Below the pieces are notes generated by a model that was given only the letters and a program-made list of their open reading frames with translations, had not been told where the DNA came from and searched no databases. A stretch of DNA of 64,000 nt from Amphiplicatus sp046296195 (GTDB lineage Bacteria; Pseudomonadota; Alphaproteobacteria; Caulobacterales; Parvularculaceae), in assembly GCA_046296195.1 (NCBI GenBank), contig JBKBLR010000003.1, positions 76,466-140,465 on the forward strand, written 5' to 3'. The position numbers were made by a program, and so were the translations under genes. Shown here piece by piece: positions 26,372 through 35,786 of the stretch. How positions within the stretch are numbered: position 1 is the stretch's first letter; every line of letters starts with the position of its first letter.

Positions 26372-26971
26372 GTGGCGAAGCTCTATTTCAATTACGCGGC
26401 GATGAACGCCGGCAAGTCGACCGCTCTCCTTCAGGCGTCATTCAACTACCGCGAGCGCGGCATGAGAACCGTCATTTTCACGGCCGCGATCGACCAGCGC
26501 GCGGGGTCGGGCGTCGTCGCCTCGCGCATCGGGCTCAAGGAGGCCGCGCGCACCTTCGATGACGCGACCGACCTCTTTTCTGAGATCGAGAGGGCGTTGG
26601 CGACTGAGGGCGCCGCCTGCGTCTTCGTCGACGAGGCGCAGTTCCTGTCGCGGCGTCAGGTCGCCGAGCTCGCCCGCGCCGTCGACTATCTCAATGTGCC
26701 CGTGCTGTGCTTCGGCCTCCGAACCGACTTCCGAGGCGAACTTTTCCCCGGCAGCGAACGCCTTCTTGCGCTCGCCGATGAGATCCGGGAGCTGAAGACC
26801 ATCTGTCATTGCGGGCGCAAAGCGACGATGAATCTCCGCGTAGACGCTGAAGGCGGGGCGATCAGCTCGGGCGCGACGATCGAGATCGGCGGCAATGAGC
26901 GCTATGTGCCGCTCTGCCGGCGCCATTTCTATGAACGCATGAACGAGGCGCGTCAGCCGAACGCGTCGTAG
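26372..26971 (+). CDS. tdk: thymidine kinase
   Basis: Protein of 199 residues from GTG 26372. The P-loop 'YAAMNAGKST' is near the N terminus, then 'FVDEAQFL' (Walker B/catalytic Glu) and the zinc lasso residues in 'TICHCGRKATM' and 'YVPLCRRHFY'. This is the type II (TK1-like) salvage enzyme that phosphorylates thymidine. It is transcribed with dapF and its last 19 bases overlap the convergent PEP carboxylase gene. Confidence 0.95.
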   Translation: MAKLYFNYAAMNAGKSTALLQASFNYRERGMRTVIFTAAIDQRAGSGVVASRIGLKEAARTFDDATDLFSEIERALATEGAACVFVDEAQFLSRRQVAELARAVDYLNVPVLCFGLRTDFRGELFPGSERLLALADEIRELKTICHCGRKATMNLRVDAEGGAISSGATIEIGGNERYVPLCRRHFYERMNEARQPNAS

Positions 26972-29700
26972 AAATGCGAAACGCCGACGGCGATTTCCTT
27001 GATGCGCCGGTCGAGCGCGCGCAACGGCGCGACGATCTCGCGCTGGATCTTCGGATAGCCGCCGGCGCGGTCGTCCCGGGGCGCGACCTCCATCAACGCC
27101 TCGAATTCCTGCGGGGCCGCGAGCGTTTCTGGGAAGATCTCGGAAATGACCGCCGCCGCCTCGTCGAACTGGAGGTCGAGCGCAAGATCGATGAGGTCGT
27201 CATGCGAAACCTCATGGCGCGAGGAAAAGGCGGGAGTCGCCGCCACGAGTGAAAAGCCCTCGGCGATGAGCGCGAGCCGCGCGGCATGAAGAACATAGAG
27301 CGGCGCCGGAAATTCGCCCTGGGCGCCGGTCGCTGCATCGAATTTCTGCCGGTCGATGGACAGAAAATTGGCGAGCCGGGACAAGGCGACGTCAAGGCCG
27401 CGCGCCTCCAGCCTTCCCGCGATGCGATGGAAAGGCGTCGCCATGCCCCGATCATCAAGGCGCGCGGCGTTCACCGTCCAGAACGACGGATCATAAAGTC
27501 CTGCATAGGCGCGCAAGATCGAGAGCGACGTCAGCCGTCGCGCCTGCAAGGCCGCGGCGAGCGCGTTCTTCACGCGCGGCGACTGGTCGACTAGATCGCG
27601 AAACCGCTCGGGCTCCCGCTCGGCGGCGGTTCCAATTCCGCCCGTCACATTGGCGACTGCGGCAAGCTGCTGCAGCACCGCGTTGTGAGGAATTGCACGC
27701 AGGCCGCGCGCTTCCTCCTTGGCGCCGGGCTTGGGTCTTCTCGCCCGCCGAGAGCCCGAGACGGGCAGGAGATTCCTTGAGAAAGCGGCGAGCGCCGCCT
27801 GGTAATGATCATTCGCCCACAGATTTTCCTGCCAGCCTTTCACCGCGCGATAGACGTCCCAGGAAAAGTTGATGTCGCGATAATAGCGGTCCGCCAGATC
27901 CGCGGACGGCGCGGCCTGCGCCCAGGCGAAGATCGCCTGCGCCGTGGAGGCGGCCAGCCGCGGCGTCTCAAAATGCAAATAGCCGTCGCCGCCCTGAAAG
28001 CTGGTCTCGGCGTTGAGCCGCAAGCCGTCATGCGCGTAGCGGCTGCGCGCCCAGGGCGTCATCAGATAGTCGAAGCGATCCGCAAGCGGGCCCGAATGGC
28101 CTCCGCGGCCCATGGATTCTCCATGCGTGTTGAAGACGACGACCTCGACATCCGTGATCCGCCTTGCGGCCAGCGCGCGCGACACGAGGATATGGAGCCG
28201 CTCGATGCCGAGGCTGGCGGCGACCTGGCCCATGAAGCGGCCGCTGTCGGAGAACCCGCACTGGATCGAGATTCGCCCGCGGCGGCGGATATAAGCGACA
28301 AAGGCCTCTTCCTCGAGCAGGCGCTCGACGAGACGCCCGCCGCGTTCGATCGCATCCGGCGTTTCGAAGAGGGGAGAAATGTCGAGCCGGTGATCGACGC
28401 CATAAAGGCGCGCGAGATAGATCGCGCCCATCACCGTCGCCGGCGCCTCGACCTCGGCGATAAGAAAGCGGATCGGCGTATCGGCGTCGATGTGCTTAAG
28501 GATCTGCGCGCACAGCATGAACTGGCGCCGCGCCGTCATCTGCTCGCCGAACACGCTGGCGAAATTGACAGCGCGCTGCTCGGCGGCGGCCGCCTTCGCC
28601 GCAGCCGCGTCGAGCGCCGTCCGGTCAAGGAACGCGCGGTCGGCGTCAAGCCCGAGGTCGGCGCGCAGGGCGGACCTCACCTGCGCGGCGTTGACGCGCA
28701 AGTGAATACGCGCGACTCCAAGACCATAAGCGTCCATCTGCGATCTGATGACGGCGAGGGCGAGCGCTTCATCCTCCTCGGCGGCCTCGATGAGGCGCGT
28801 CAGCGCGGCGCGCGGTCCTGCGAGCGAAACGAGTCGCCGCGGGCTGCCCGCGGTGAGGCGATTGGCGGCGGCGGTGACGGTCGCGGGATCAGCGATGTCG
28901 CCCGCAAAGGCGGCGGCCTGCTCGGCCGCTTCGGCGCCGGCGTCGGCGAGCGTGTCCGCCAGCGCGCGCGCCGCTTCGATCTTGTTCAGCGCCCTGGCGT
29001 AGCGAAAAAGCTGAAGCGCCTTTTCTTCGAGCCGCAGCCGCACGGTCGTTCCCCAGTGGATATCGGTGCGGCCGTCGAGATCGTAACCGACCCAGGTCGC
29101 AACGCTGATGGGCGCCGGCGAGGCCTCGCGCCAGCGGTCGGGATGACGTTCGCGCAGCCAGTTGAGGCAGGCCTCCGTCAGGTCGGCGATGGAATCTTGC
29201 GCGCGGCCGATCGCGCCTTGCACGTCTTCGTGTTCATCAAGCAGCGAAATCGGTCCCTCAGCGCCCTGCTGCGCGAGCGCGCCGCCGATCGATTCATTTG
29301 AAGCGATGGCGCCGATGAGGTTCCGCGCGGCGCGCGACAGCGCGAAGGTCGGGTGCGCCGTGAACACGATTCCGGCTTTCGTCTGCTCGAGCGCCTGCCG
29401 GACGATCTCGAACGGCTCGCTCGCAATCGGCGCGAGCGCGGTCTCGACGACTTCCACCCAGTTCCGTTTCGCGGACTTTGCGCCCAGCCGCAGCGCGCGT
29501 TCGACGAGCGCATCATCGGCGATGAGCCGCGCGAGCGCCGAAAGATCGTCATGATCAAGGTCGCCCGAGCGAAGCCGCTCGCGCAAGTCGATCATCAGGA
29601 GGCGAACGCCCGACGCCATCGCATCCCGGCGGGTCCCCTCCTCATGCGCGGCGAGCCGGTTGAGGCACCAGTCGCGCAGGGCGCTGACGCGTTCCTTCAC
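26953..29700 (-). CDS. ppc: divergent phosphoenolpyruvate carboxylase
   Basis: Protein of 915 residues, right for PEPC. The catalytic-histidine motif is present as 'IVFTAHPTFALSRAA' (canonical VLTAHPTE). 'IQCGFSDSGRFMG' stands for GYSDSGKDAG, with Lys replaced by Arg. 'FNTHGESMGRGGHSG' stands for FHGRGGSVGRGGG, and 'GSRRARRPKPG...GLRAIPH' stands for GSRPAKRR...LRAIPW. The C terminus is HFYDAFG instead of QNTG. It should form oxaloacetate from PEP and bicarbonate, but several near-invariant positions differ, so activity needs proof. The start overlaps the glpK stop by 4 bases. Confidence 0.82.
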   Translation of the reverse strand: MKERVSALRDWCLNRLAAHEEGTRRDAMASGVRLLMIDLRERLRSGDLDHDDLSALARLIADDALVERALRLGAKSAKRNWVEVVETALAPIASEPFEIVRQALEQTKAGIVFTAHPTFALSRAARNLIGAIASNESIGGALAQQGAEGPISLLDEHEDVQGAIGRAQDSIADLTEACLNWLRERHPDRWREASPAPISVATWVGYDLDGRTDIHWGTTVRLRLEEKALQLFRYARALNKIEAARALADTLADAGAEAAEQAAAFAGDIADPATVTAAANRLTAGSPRRLVSLAGPRAALTRLIEAAEEDEALALAVIRSQMDAYGLGVARIHLRVNAAQVRSALRADLGLDADRAFLDRTALDAAAAKAAAAEQRAVNFASVFGEQMTARRQFMLCAQILKHIDADTPIRFLIAEVEAPATVMGAIYLARLYGVDHRLDISPLFETPDAIERGGRLVERLLEEEAFVAYIRRRGRISIQCGFSDSGRFMGQVAASLGIERLHILVSRALAARRITDVEVVVFNTHGESMGRGGHSGPLADRFDYLMTPWARSRYAHDGLRLNAETSFQGGDGYLHFETPRLAASTAQAIFAWAQAAPSADLADRYYRDINFSWDVYRAVKGWQENLWANDHYQAALAAFSRNLLPVSGSRRARRPKPGAKEEARGLRAIPHNAVLQQLAAVANVTGGIGTAAEREPERFRDLVDQSPRVKNALAAALQARRLTSLSILRAYAGLYDPSFWTVNAARLDDRGMATPFHRIAGRLEARGLDVALSRLANFLSIDRQKFDAATGAQGEFPAPLYVLHAARLALIAEGFSLVAATPAFSSRHEVSHDDLIDLALDLQFDEAAAVISEIFPETLAAPQEFEALMEVAPRDDRAGGYPKIQREIVAPLRALDRRIKEIAVGVSHFYDAFG

Positions 29701-31172
29701 AGCAGCGCTCTTTCAAGCGCCTTGCGCCAGCCCTCGCGCAAGGAGGCGCGGGCCGTCGCCGTCATCGCCGGGGCGAACCTGCGTTCGGTCCGCCGCAATT
29801 TTTTGATGTCTTCAATCGATCCGAAGACGCCGGCCCTGACGCCAGCGAGGAACGCCGCGCCGAGCGCCGTTGTTTCCATGATGGCGGGCCGGTCGACCGC
29901 GGCGTCCTGAATGTCGGCGAGAAATTGCATGAGCCAGTCATTCGCGACCATGCCGCCATCGACCTTCAGCGTCGTGCAGGGAGCGCCGTCCGCCGCCATC
30001 GCCTCGATGAGGTCGGCGGTCTGAAAGGCGACGCTTTCAAGCGCGGCGCGCGCGATTTCCGCCCTGCCCGCCCCGCGCGTCAGCCCGCAAATGAGCCCGC
30101 GCGCATCCGGCGCCCAGTGCGGCGCGCCAAGGCCGGTGAACGCAGGGACCAGATAGACCCCGCCGCTCGACGTCACCGACCGGGCGAGGGCTTCTGTTTC
30201 CGCCGACGATTTGATGATGCCGAGGCTGTCGCGCAGCCATTGCACGGCGGCGCCGGCGATGAAGATTGATCCTTCGAGCGCGTAGCGGATCTCGCCGTCG
30301 ATCTTTCTCGCGATCGTCGTCAACAGCCGGTTGCGGGACAGCGAAAACCTCTCCGTCGGCGCAAGGACAAAGCAGCCCGTGCCATAGGTGCTCTTGATGT
30401 CGCCGGGCTCAAGGCAGGCTTGTCCAATCGCCGCCGCCTGCTGGTCGCCGACGAGCGCGAAGACCGGAATGGGGCGGCCGAAGAATTCAGGCTTCGTTTC
30501 GCCGAAGTCGCTGATCGTGTCCCGCACTTCCGGCAGGCAGGCCTGCGGCGCATTGAAGAGATCGAGAAGCGTTTCATCCCAGGCGCCGGCGCTGATGTTG
30601 TAAAGACTGGTCCGACTGGCGTTTGTCGCATCGGTGAGGTGCGCGCCGCCGGTCAGACGCGCCAGCACGAAACTGTCGACCGTGCCGAAGGCAAGCTCGC
30701 CGCGCGCCGCCCGCGACCGCAAGCCGGGATCGCTGTCGAGAATATGGGCGAGCTTGGTCGCGGAAAAGTAAGGATCGAGCAGAAGCCCGGTGCGCGCCTG
30801 CACCTCGCCCTCAAGCCCCCTGGCTTTCAGCGCGGCGCAGACCTCAGCGGTGCGCCGGTCCTGCCAGACGATGGCGTTATGGACTGGCGCGAGCGTCTTG
30901 CGGTCCCAGACAAGCGTTGTCTCGCGCTGATTGGTGACGCCGACGGCGATAACGCGCCCGCCTTTGGCTTCCGCCGCCGCGACCGCCGCGCGCGCAGTCG
31001 CGAGCGTCGTCCGCCAGATCGCGTCAGGATCATGTTCGACCCATCCCGCCTGCGGAAAGAGCTGCGGGAACTCCTCCTGCGCGACCGCGATGATCGACGC
31101 CGATTCGTCAAAGACGATCGCCCGGCTCGAGGTCGTGCCCTGGTCGATTGCAAGAATGAGCGGCTTCGTCAT
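29697..31172 (-). CDS. glpK: glycerol kinase
   Basis: Protein of 491 residues starting MTKPLILAIDQGTTSSRAIVFD, the FGGY-family phosphate-1 motif. It also has 'GWVEHDPDAIW', 'GVTNQRETTLVWDRKT' and 'TTALGAAFLAG'. It phosphorylates glycerol to sn-glycerol 3-phosphate. ATG 31172 overlaps the stop of the upstream GH13 gene (ATGA), and its own stop overlaps ppc. No glycerol facilitator or glpD is adjacent, and the company of an amylase-like lipoprotein and a PEPC is unusual. Confidence 0.96.
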   Translation of the reverse strand: MTKPLILAIDQGTTSSRAIVFDESASIIAVAQEEFPQLFPQAGWVEHDPDAIWRTTLATARAAVAAAEAKGGRVIAVGVTNQRETTLVWDRKTLAPVHNAIVWQDRRTAEVCAALKARGLEGEVQARTGLLLDPYFSATKLAHILDSDPGLRSRAARGELAFGTVDSFVLARLTGGAHLTDATNASRTSLYNISAGAWDETLLDLFNAPQACLPEVRDTISDFGETKPEFFGRPIPVFALVGDQQAAAIGQACLEPGDIKSTYGTGCFVLAPTERFSLSRNRLLTTIARKIDGEIRYALEGSIFIAGAAVQWLRDSLGIIKSSAETEALARSVTSSGGVYLVPAFTGLGAPHWAPDARGLICGLTRGAGRAEIARAALESVAFQTADLIEAMAADGAPCTTLKVDGGMVANDWLMQFLADIQDAAVDRPAIMETTALGAAFLAGVRAGVFGSIEDIKKLRRTERRFAPAMTATARASLREGWRKALERALL

Positions 31173-32572
31173 CGCGCCATCACCCTCCAGCCCCATGGTT
31201 CGAGCGTCATCGGCGTCGTCGGACTGATCGTCGCCTTGCCGCCTTTGAAATCGACATAGTCGCCCGCGGCCTGCGCCGTCGGGAACCAGACCGTCCTGCT
31301 TTCGCCCGACAAATTCATCACGACGAATACGCGGTCGTCGCCCTTCTCACGCAGGAAGGAGAACACTTGCTGCGGCGCGGAATTGTCAACGCCGACCATG
31401 CGCGCGCCCCACTGGCCGTTATGAAGCGCGGGATGCGCCTTGCGGTAGGCGATGAGGCGCTTCAACAGCGTCCCATTGGGGTGCTGGCGCCAGGCGATCG
31501 GATCCTTCTCGAAAAAGGCGAGACGCTTTTCATTGCCGGCCTCGACGCCGTTATGAATGAGGGGGATCCCCTCGCCGACGAAGGAAAGAACGAGCGCCGC
31601 CTCCAGCGCCGGGCCGAACCGCTCGAAAGCGGTTCCCTCCCAGGCGTTCTGGTCGTGATTTTCAACATAGGTCATGCGCATCGCCTCGGCCGGCCAGGCG
31701 CTTTCATTCTCCGAATAATAGCCATAGAGCGCGCCCGTGTTCGCCTTGCCGAGGGCGATGTCGTGCAGGGCGTTGTTCCAGCCCCAGGCGTAGCTTGCGT
31801 CGAAGGCCGCGCGATGGACGTCGCGGTGGTTGAACTCTGCCAGCATGAACACCGGCTTGACCGCTTCGAGTTCGGCGCGCGCATTCTCCCAGAAGTCGAT
31901 CGGCACATAGCCGGCGACGTCGCAGCGGAAGCCGTCTACGCCGACTTCTTCAACCCAATAGACCATCGCCTTCGTCATGTATTCGCGGAGGTCGCGCTTT
32001 GACCAGTCGAAATCGATGATGTCGGACCAGTCCCACCACGGCGTGGGCCGGAAGTCGCCCTTCCAGTCCCTGATGTACCAGTCGGGATGCTCCGTAACGA
32101 GAGGATTGTCCCAGGCGCTGTGATTGGCGACCCAGTCGAGGATCACCTTGAAGCCCTGCGCATGGGCGGCGTCGACGAAGGATTTCAGATCGTCCAGCGT
32201 CCCGAACTCCGGATTGACGCCGAGATAATCCTTCACCGAATAGGGGCTGCCGAGCGTTCCCTTGCGGTTCTTCTCGCCGATCGGATGGATCGGCATCAGC
32301 CAGAGAATGTCGACGCCGAGCGATTGAAGCCGCGGCAGCTCCTTCTCGGCGGCGGCGAAAGTCCCTTCCCGCGTGAACTGGCGGATGTTGATCTGATAGA
32401 GCACCGCGTCGCGCGACCACGCCGGGTGAGTGAGCGTGACGAACGGCTTCAGCGCGTAAGGGTCGGCGGCGTTCGGCTTGTCTGCGGGCGTTGAGCCCGG
32501 CGCCTGTCGCTCGCCGGTCGGCGCGCAGGCGGCGAGGACCGCCGACAAAACCACGAGCAACAGGCGGCGCAT
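31169..32572 (-). CDS. GH13 alpha-amylase-family lipoprotein
   Basis: Protein of 467 residues from ATG 32572. The signal 'MRRLLLVVLSAVLAACAP' ends in a lipobox (LAAC, Cys17), so it should be anchored to a periplasm-facing membrane. The GH13 motifs are in order: 'VILDWVANHSAWD' (I), 'GVDGFRCDVAGYV' with the nucleophile Asp (II), 'VFMLAEFNHRD' with the acid/base Glu (III) and 'YVENHDQNAW' with the stabilising Asp (IV). A C-terminal beta domain follows. It hydrolyses or rearranges alpha-glucans. It heads the glpK-ppc operon. Confidence 0.92.
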   Translation of the reverse strand: MRRLLLVVLSAVLAACAPTGERQAPGSTPADKPNAADPYALKPFVTLTHPAWSRDAVLYQINIRQFTREGTFAAAEKELPRLQSLGVDILWLMPIHPIGEKNRKGTLGSPYSVKDYLGVNPEFGTLDDLKSFVDAAHAQGFKVILDWVANHSAWDNPLVTEHPDWYIRDWKGDFRPTPWWDWSDIIDFDWSKRDLREYMTKAMVYWVEEVGVDGFRCDVAGYVPIDFWENARAELEAVKPVFMLAEFNHRDVHRAAFDASYAWGWNNALHDIALGKANTGALYGYYSENESAWPAEAMRMTYVENHDQNAWEGTAFERFGPALEAALVLSFVGEGIPLIHNGVEAGNEKRLAFFEKDPIAWRQHPNGTLLKRLIAYRKAHPALHNGQWGARMVGVDNSAPQQVFSFLREKGDDRVFVVMNLSGESRTVWFPTAQAAGDYVDFKGGKATISPTTPMTLEPWGWRVMAR

Positions 32573-32718
32573 GCGAATCTCCGGGTCGGGCGGTTCAGCT
32601 TGCCGCGTCGCAGCGGCGCGGGCAACGGCGCCGTCAGACCGCGCCAAGGCCCCTATTTCGCCGTGATCAGGGGCTTTAAGATTGCATCGCCGCCTTTCAG
32701 AGGACGCCCCGCCGGTCG

Positions 32719-33567
32719 ATGATCACCCGTTTGACGCTTCCTCGGGATGCGCGCTGGTTTCAGATCGCGGGGCAGTCGATCATTCTCGCTGTCGGTCTTG
32801 CGGCGCTCGATTTCAGGATCGGAGCGGCGGAGATCGCCGTCGCGATCGGGGCGAGCCTCCTCGCGCAGCTCGCCGGCACGATGCTTGTCGCAACCCGCTT
32901 CGACTGGAAAAGCGCGTTGATCACCGGCCTTTCCCTGTGCCTCCTCCTGCGCTCGAACGAGCTATGGCCCTTCGCCGTCGCCGCACTCCTGGGGACGGGC
33001 TCGAAGTTCGCGCTGCGCCGCGGCGACCGCCATGTTTTCAACCCGGCGAACTTCGGCATCGTCGCCATGCTCGCTGTCTCCGGAGCAGCTTGGACCTCGA
33101 CCGGCGAATGGGGATCGGCGCCCTGGTTTTCCGCGCTGATCGCCGCGCTCGGGCTCGTCGTCTGCTGGCGCGCCTCTCGCCTTGATGCGGCGCTTCTTTA
33201 TCTCGGCGTCTTTGCGCTCCTCGTGACGGCGCGCGCCCTCTATCTTGGCGACCCCCTGACCATCCCGGCGCTGCGCTTGTCTCATGGCGCGCTCATCCTC
33301 TTCGCCTTTTTCATGATCTCGGATCCGAAAACGACGCCCGAGAACACGCAAGAGCGCGCGCTCTTCATCGCCCTCGCCGCGCTCATCGCCTATGTCCTGC
33401 AGTTCCATTTCTTCATCAGCGACGGCATTTTCTACGCGCCCTTCGCGCTGGCGCTTGTCCGCTTCGTCGCCTTGAAGCCCGCCCGGCGGACCTATGAATG
33501 GGGCGCGCCGCCGGCGCCGATACGCTTTCGACTGGGCCGCCGGCCCGCCATCACGCCTGCCGAATGA
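32719..33567 (+). CDS. RnfD/NqrB-like membrane protein lacking the FMN threonine
   Basis: Protein of 282 residues with about ten short hydrophobic segments. It resembles RnfD/NqrB in 'HVFNPANFGIVAML' (105-118) and 'FFMISDPKTTPENTQ' (197-211). In Rnf/Nqr subunits a threonine in an SG-A-T type motif just before this segment holds FMN covalently; here the segment reads S188-H-G-A-L192, so the threonine is missing. No other rnf or nqr gene is nearby. It is followed after 23 bases by a DUF2330 gene, and the two form a likely operon. Function unknown; a redox or transport membrane partner for the DUF2330 protein is the inference. Confidence 0.75.
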   Translation: MITRLTLPRDARWFQIAGQSIILAVGLAALDFRIGAAEIAVAIGASLLAQLAGTMLVATRFDWKSALITGLSLCLLLRSNELWPFAVAALLGTGSKFALRRGDRHVFNPANFGIVAMLAVSGAAWTSTGEWGSAPWFSALIAALGLVVCWRASRLDAALLYLGVFALLVTARALYLGDPLTIPALRLSHGALILFAFFMISDPKTTPENTQERALFIALAALIAYVLQFHFFISDGIFYAPFALALVRFVALKPARRTYEWGAPPAPIRFRLGRRPAITPAE

Positions 33568-33590
33568 GCCATCAACCGGGGAGAAGACCC

Positions 33591-34994
33591 ATGAAACGGC
33601 TTTCGATGAAGAAGACCCTTGTCGCCGCCGTCTCGGCGATCGCCGCGACCGCCGCCGCCGGAGGAGCCGTCGCCTTCTGCGGCTTCTACGTCGCCAAGGC
33701 GGACACAAAATTGTTCAACAAGGCGTCAAAGGTCGCCATCATGCGGGACGGCGATCGGACGGTGATGACGCTCGCCAACGATTATCAAGGCGCCCTCAAA
33801 GAATTCGCCATGGTCGTTCCGGTGCCAGTGGTGCTGGAGGAAGGCCAGATCCATGTCACCGAGAACGCGATCCTCGACCATCTTGACGCCTACACGGCCC
33901 CGCGGCTTGTCGAATATTTTGACGAGGACCCTTGCTTTGTCGCCGACGAGATCAGGGTGACGGCGTCGCGCGCGCCGAGCGCGGCGCTGGAGAAATCGGC
34001 GCGCCGCAAAGGCGCCGACGCGCTCGGCGTCACGGTCGAGGCCGAATACACCGTCGGCGAATACGACATCCAGATCCTCTCGGCGAAGGACTCGGGCGGC
34101 CTTGCGCAGTGGCTGAAGGATAATGGCTACAGGCTCCCCGCCGGCGCCGAGGAGACCCTCCGCAGCTATATCCGTCAGGGCACGAAATTCTTCGTCGCCA
34201 AGGTCAATCTTGAGGAACAGTCGAAGACAGGCCTCAAATATCTTCGCCCGCTCCAGATCGCCTTCGAGCATCCCCGCTTCATGCTGCCGATCCGCCTCGG
34301 CACCGTGAACGCCGACGGCAAGCAGGAGCTGTTCATCTTCGCGCTGACGCGAACGGGCCGCGTCGAGACGACGAATTACCGGACGGTGAAGCTGCCGACC
34401 GGCATGGACGTGCCGGTCTATGTGAAGGGCGCGTTCGGCGACTTCTACAAGGCGATGTTTTTAGAACAGACGAAGCGCGAGGCCGAGCGCGCTGTTTTTC
34501 TTGAGTACGCCTGGGACATGAACTGGTGCGACCCTTGCGCCGCCGATCCCCTGTCGAACGACGAGCTCCGAGAGCTCGGGGTCTATTGGCTCGACGACGG
34601 GGCGCAGAAGCGCTCGGTCCTGCCGCGCCGGCCCGCGCCGCCGACGGGAGGGCCAGCCGACGTCTTCGTGACGCGTCTGCACGTCAGTTATGACGCCGCG
34701 CATTTTCCGGAAGACCTCATGTTCAAGGAAACCGGCGACCGCGAGAACTTCCAGGGGCGCTATGTCCTGCGCCACCCTTACAAAGGCGAGGCGAAGTGCG
34801 CGGCGGCGGATGATTATCGCAAGAGCCTGCCGAAGCGCTTCGAGCAGGAAGCGCAGACGCTTGCGACGCTCACCGGCTGGGACATCGACGACATCCGCAC
34901 CAAGATGAAGGGCGCCGGCCAGCCTTTCGACCCGCCGAAAAAGGAAAAATGGTGGGAGAAGCTCTGGGGCGAGCCGGCGTCGAAGAAGGGCTAG
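33591..34994 (+). CDS. exported DUF2330 protein with CxxC motif
   Basis: Protein of 467 residues from ATG 33591 behind GGGGAGAAG. A signal peptide of about 29 residues is followed by the DUF2330 start 'FCGFYVAKADTKLFNKASKV'. The conserved core includes 'FAMVVPVPVV', 'DHLDAYTAPRLVEYFDEDPC' and 'MLPIRLGTVNADG'. A thioredoxin-like 'NWCDPC' (C313-C316) and three further cysteines (C30 and others) suggest disulfide chemistry or metal binding. The C terminus is basic and tryptophan-rich ('KKEKWWEKLWG'). Its biochemical role is undescribed. It is paired with the RnfD-like gene upstream. Confidence 0.8.
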   Translation: MKRLSMKKTLVAAVSAIAATAAAGGAVAFCGFYVAKADTKLFNKASKVAIMRDGDRTVMTLANDYQGALKEFAMVVPVPVVLEEGQIHVTENAILDHLDAYTAPRLVEYFDEDPCFVADEIRVTASRAPSAALEKSARRKGADALGVTVEAEYTVGEYDIQILSAKDSGGLAQWLKDNGYRLPAGAEETLRSYIRQGTKFFVAKVNLEEQSKTGLKYLRPLQIAFEHPRFMLPIRLGTVNADGKQELFIFALTRTGRVETTNYRTVKLPTGMDVPVYVKGAFGDFYKAMFLEQTKREAERAVFLEYAWDMNWCDPCAADPLSNDELRELGVYWLDDGAQKRSVLPRRPAPPTGGPADVFVTRLHVSYDAAHFPEDLMFKETGDRENFQGRYVLRHPYKGEAKCAAADDYRKSLPKRFEQEAQTLATLTGWDIDDIRTKMKGAGQPFDPPKKEKWWEKLWGEPASKKG

Positions 34995-35006
34995 ACAGCG
35001 ACCACG

Positions 35007-35717
35007 CTATAGCAGCCCCAGCCCCTTGAAGCTCGCCTGCGAGCGATGCCCGATGACGAGGTGGTCGTGGACGCGCACGCCCAGCGCCTGCGCCGCTTTC
35101 ACGATCTGGTTCGTCATCTCGATGTCGGCGCGCGAGGGCGTCGGGTCGCCGGAGGGATGATTGTGCACGAGAATGATCGCCGACGCTGAAAGCTCGAGCG
35201 CGCGCTTGACCACTTCGCGCGGATAGACCGGCGTATGATCAACAGTGCCCTTTTGCTGAACTTCGTCGGCGATGAGGATGTTCTTCTTGTCGAGAAACAG
35301 GATCCGGAACTGCTCGATCTTCTCGTCCGCCATCGACGCGCGGCAATAAGCGAGAAGCTCATCCCATGAGGAGATCACGGGCCGGCGCAGCACCCGTTCC
35401 TGCGCCAGCTTAACCGCCGCCGCATGAACGATCTTCAGTTCGAGCGCCGTCTCGGCGCCGACGCCCGCGACTTCGGTCAGGCGCTCCGGCGGCGCCGCCA
35501 GCGTTTCCGCAAAGCCGCCGAATTTCGCAAGCAGCGCCTTGGCGACCGGCTTGACGTCGCCGCGCGCTTTCGACCGGAACAACAGGAGTTCGAGCAATTC
35601 GTAATCCTGCAGGCCGGCTTCGCCCGCCCGCGCAAAGCGCGCCCGCAGCCGGTCGCGATGACCGTGCCAATGCGGCTTCGGGGTCTTCGGCTTCCTCTCT
35701 TCGTCAGCGTCTGACAT
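35007..35717 (-). CDS. radC: RadC-family JAB domain protein
   Basis: Protein of 236 residues. It has an N-terminal helix-hairpin-helix region ('DYELLELLLFRS', 'LTEVAGVGAETALELKI') and the C-terminal MPN/JAB domain with the metal motif 'ILVHNHPSGDPTPSRAD'. RadC proteins were named for DNA repair but their true function is unclear. ATG 35717 is chosen over a TTG at 35729 because it has GAGG upstream and a family-like N terminus. Its stop is 12 bases from that of the DUF2330 gene on the other strand. Confidence 0.92.
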   Translation of the reverse strand: MSDADEERKPKTPKPHWHGHRDRLRARFARAGEAGLQDYELLELLLFRSKARGDVKPVAKALLAKFGGFAETLAAPPERLTEVAGVGAETALELKIVHAAAVKLAQERVLRRPVISSWDELLAYCRASMADEKIEQFRILFLDKKNILIADEVQQKGTVDHTPVYPREVVKRALELSASAIILVHNHPSGDPTPSRADIEMTNQIVKAAQALGVRVHDHLVIGHRSQASFKGLGLL

Positions 35718-35786
35718 CGACCTCGGCAAGACCAGAGCGAGATCGACGCTTAGCTGGTTCGCGAGCGGCCGAAAAGAACGATGAGA

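Noticed and set aside
27805..29301. Long + strand open frame opposite PEP carboxylase
   Set aside because: Antisense to ppc; composition is typical of a shadow frame.
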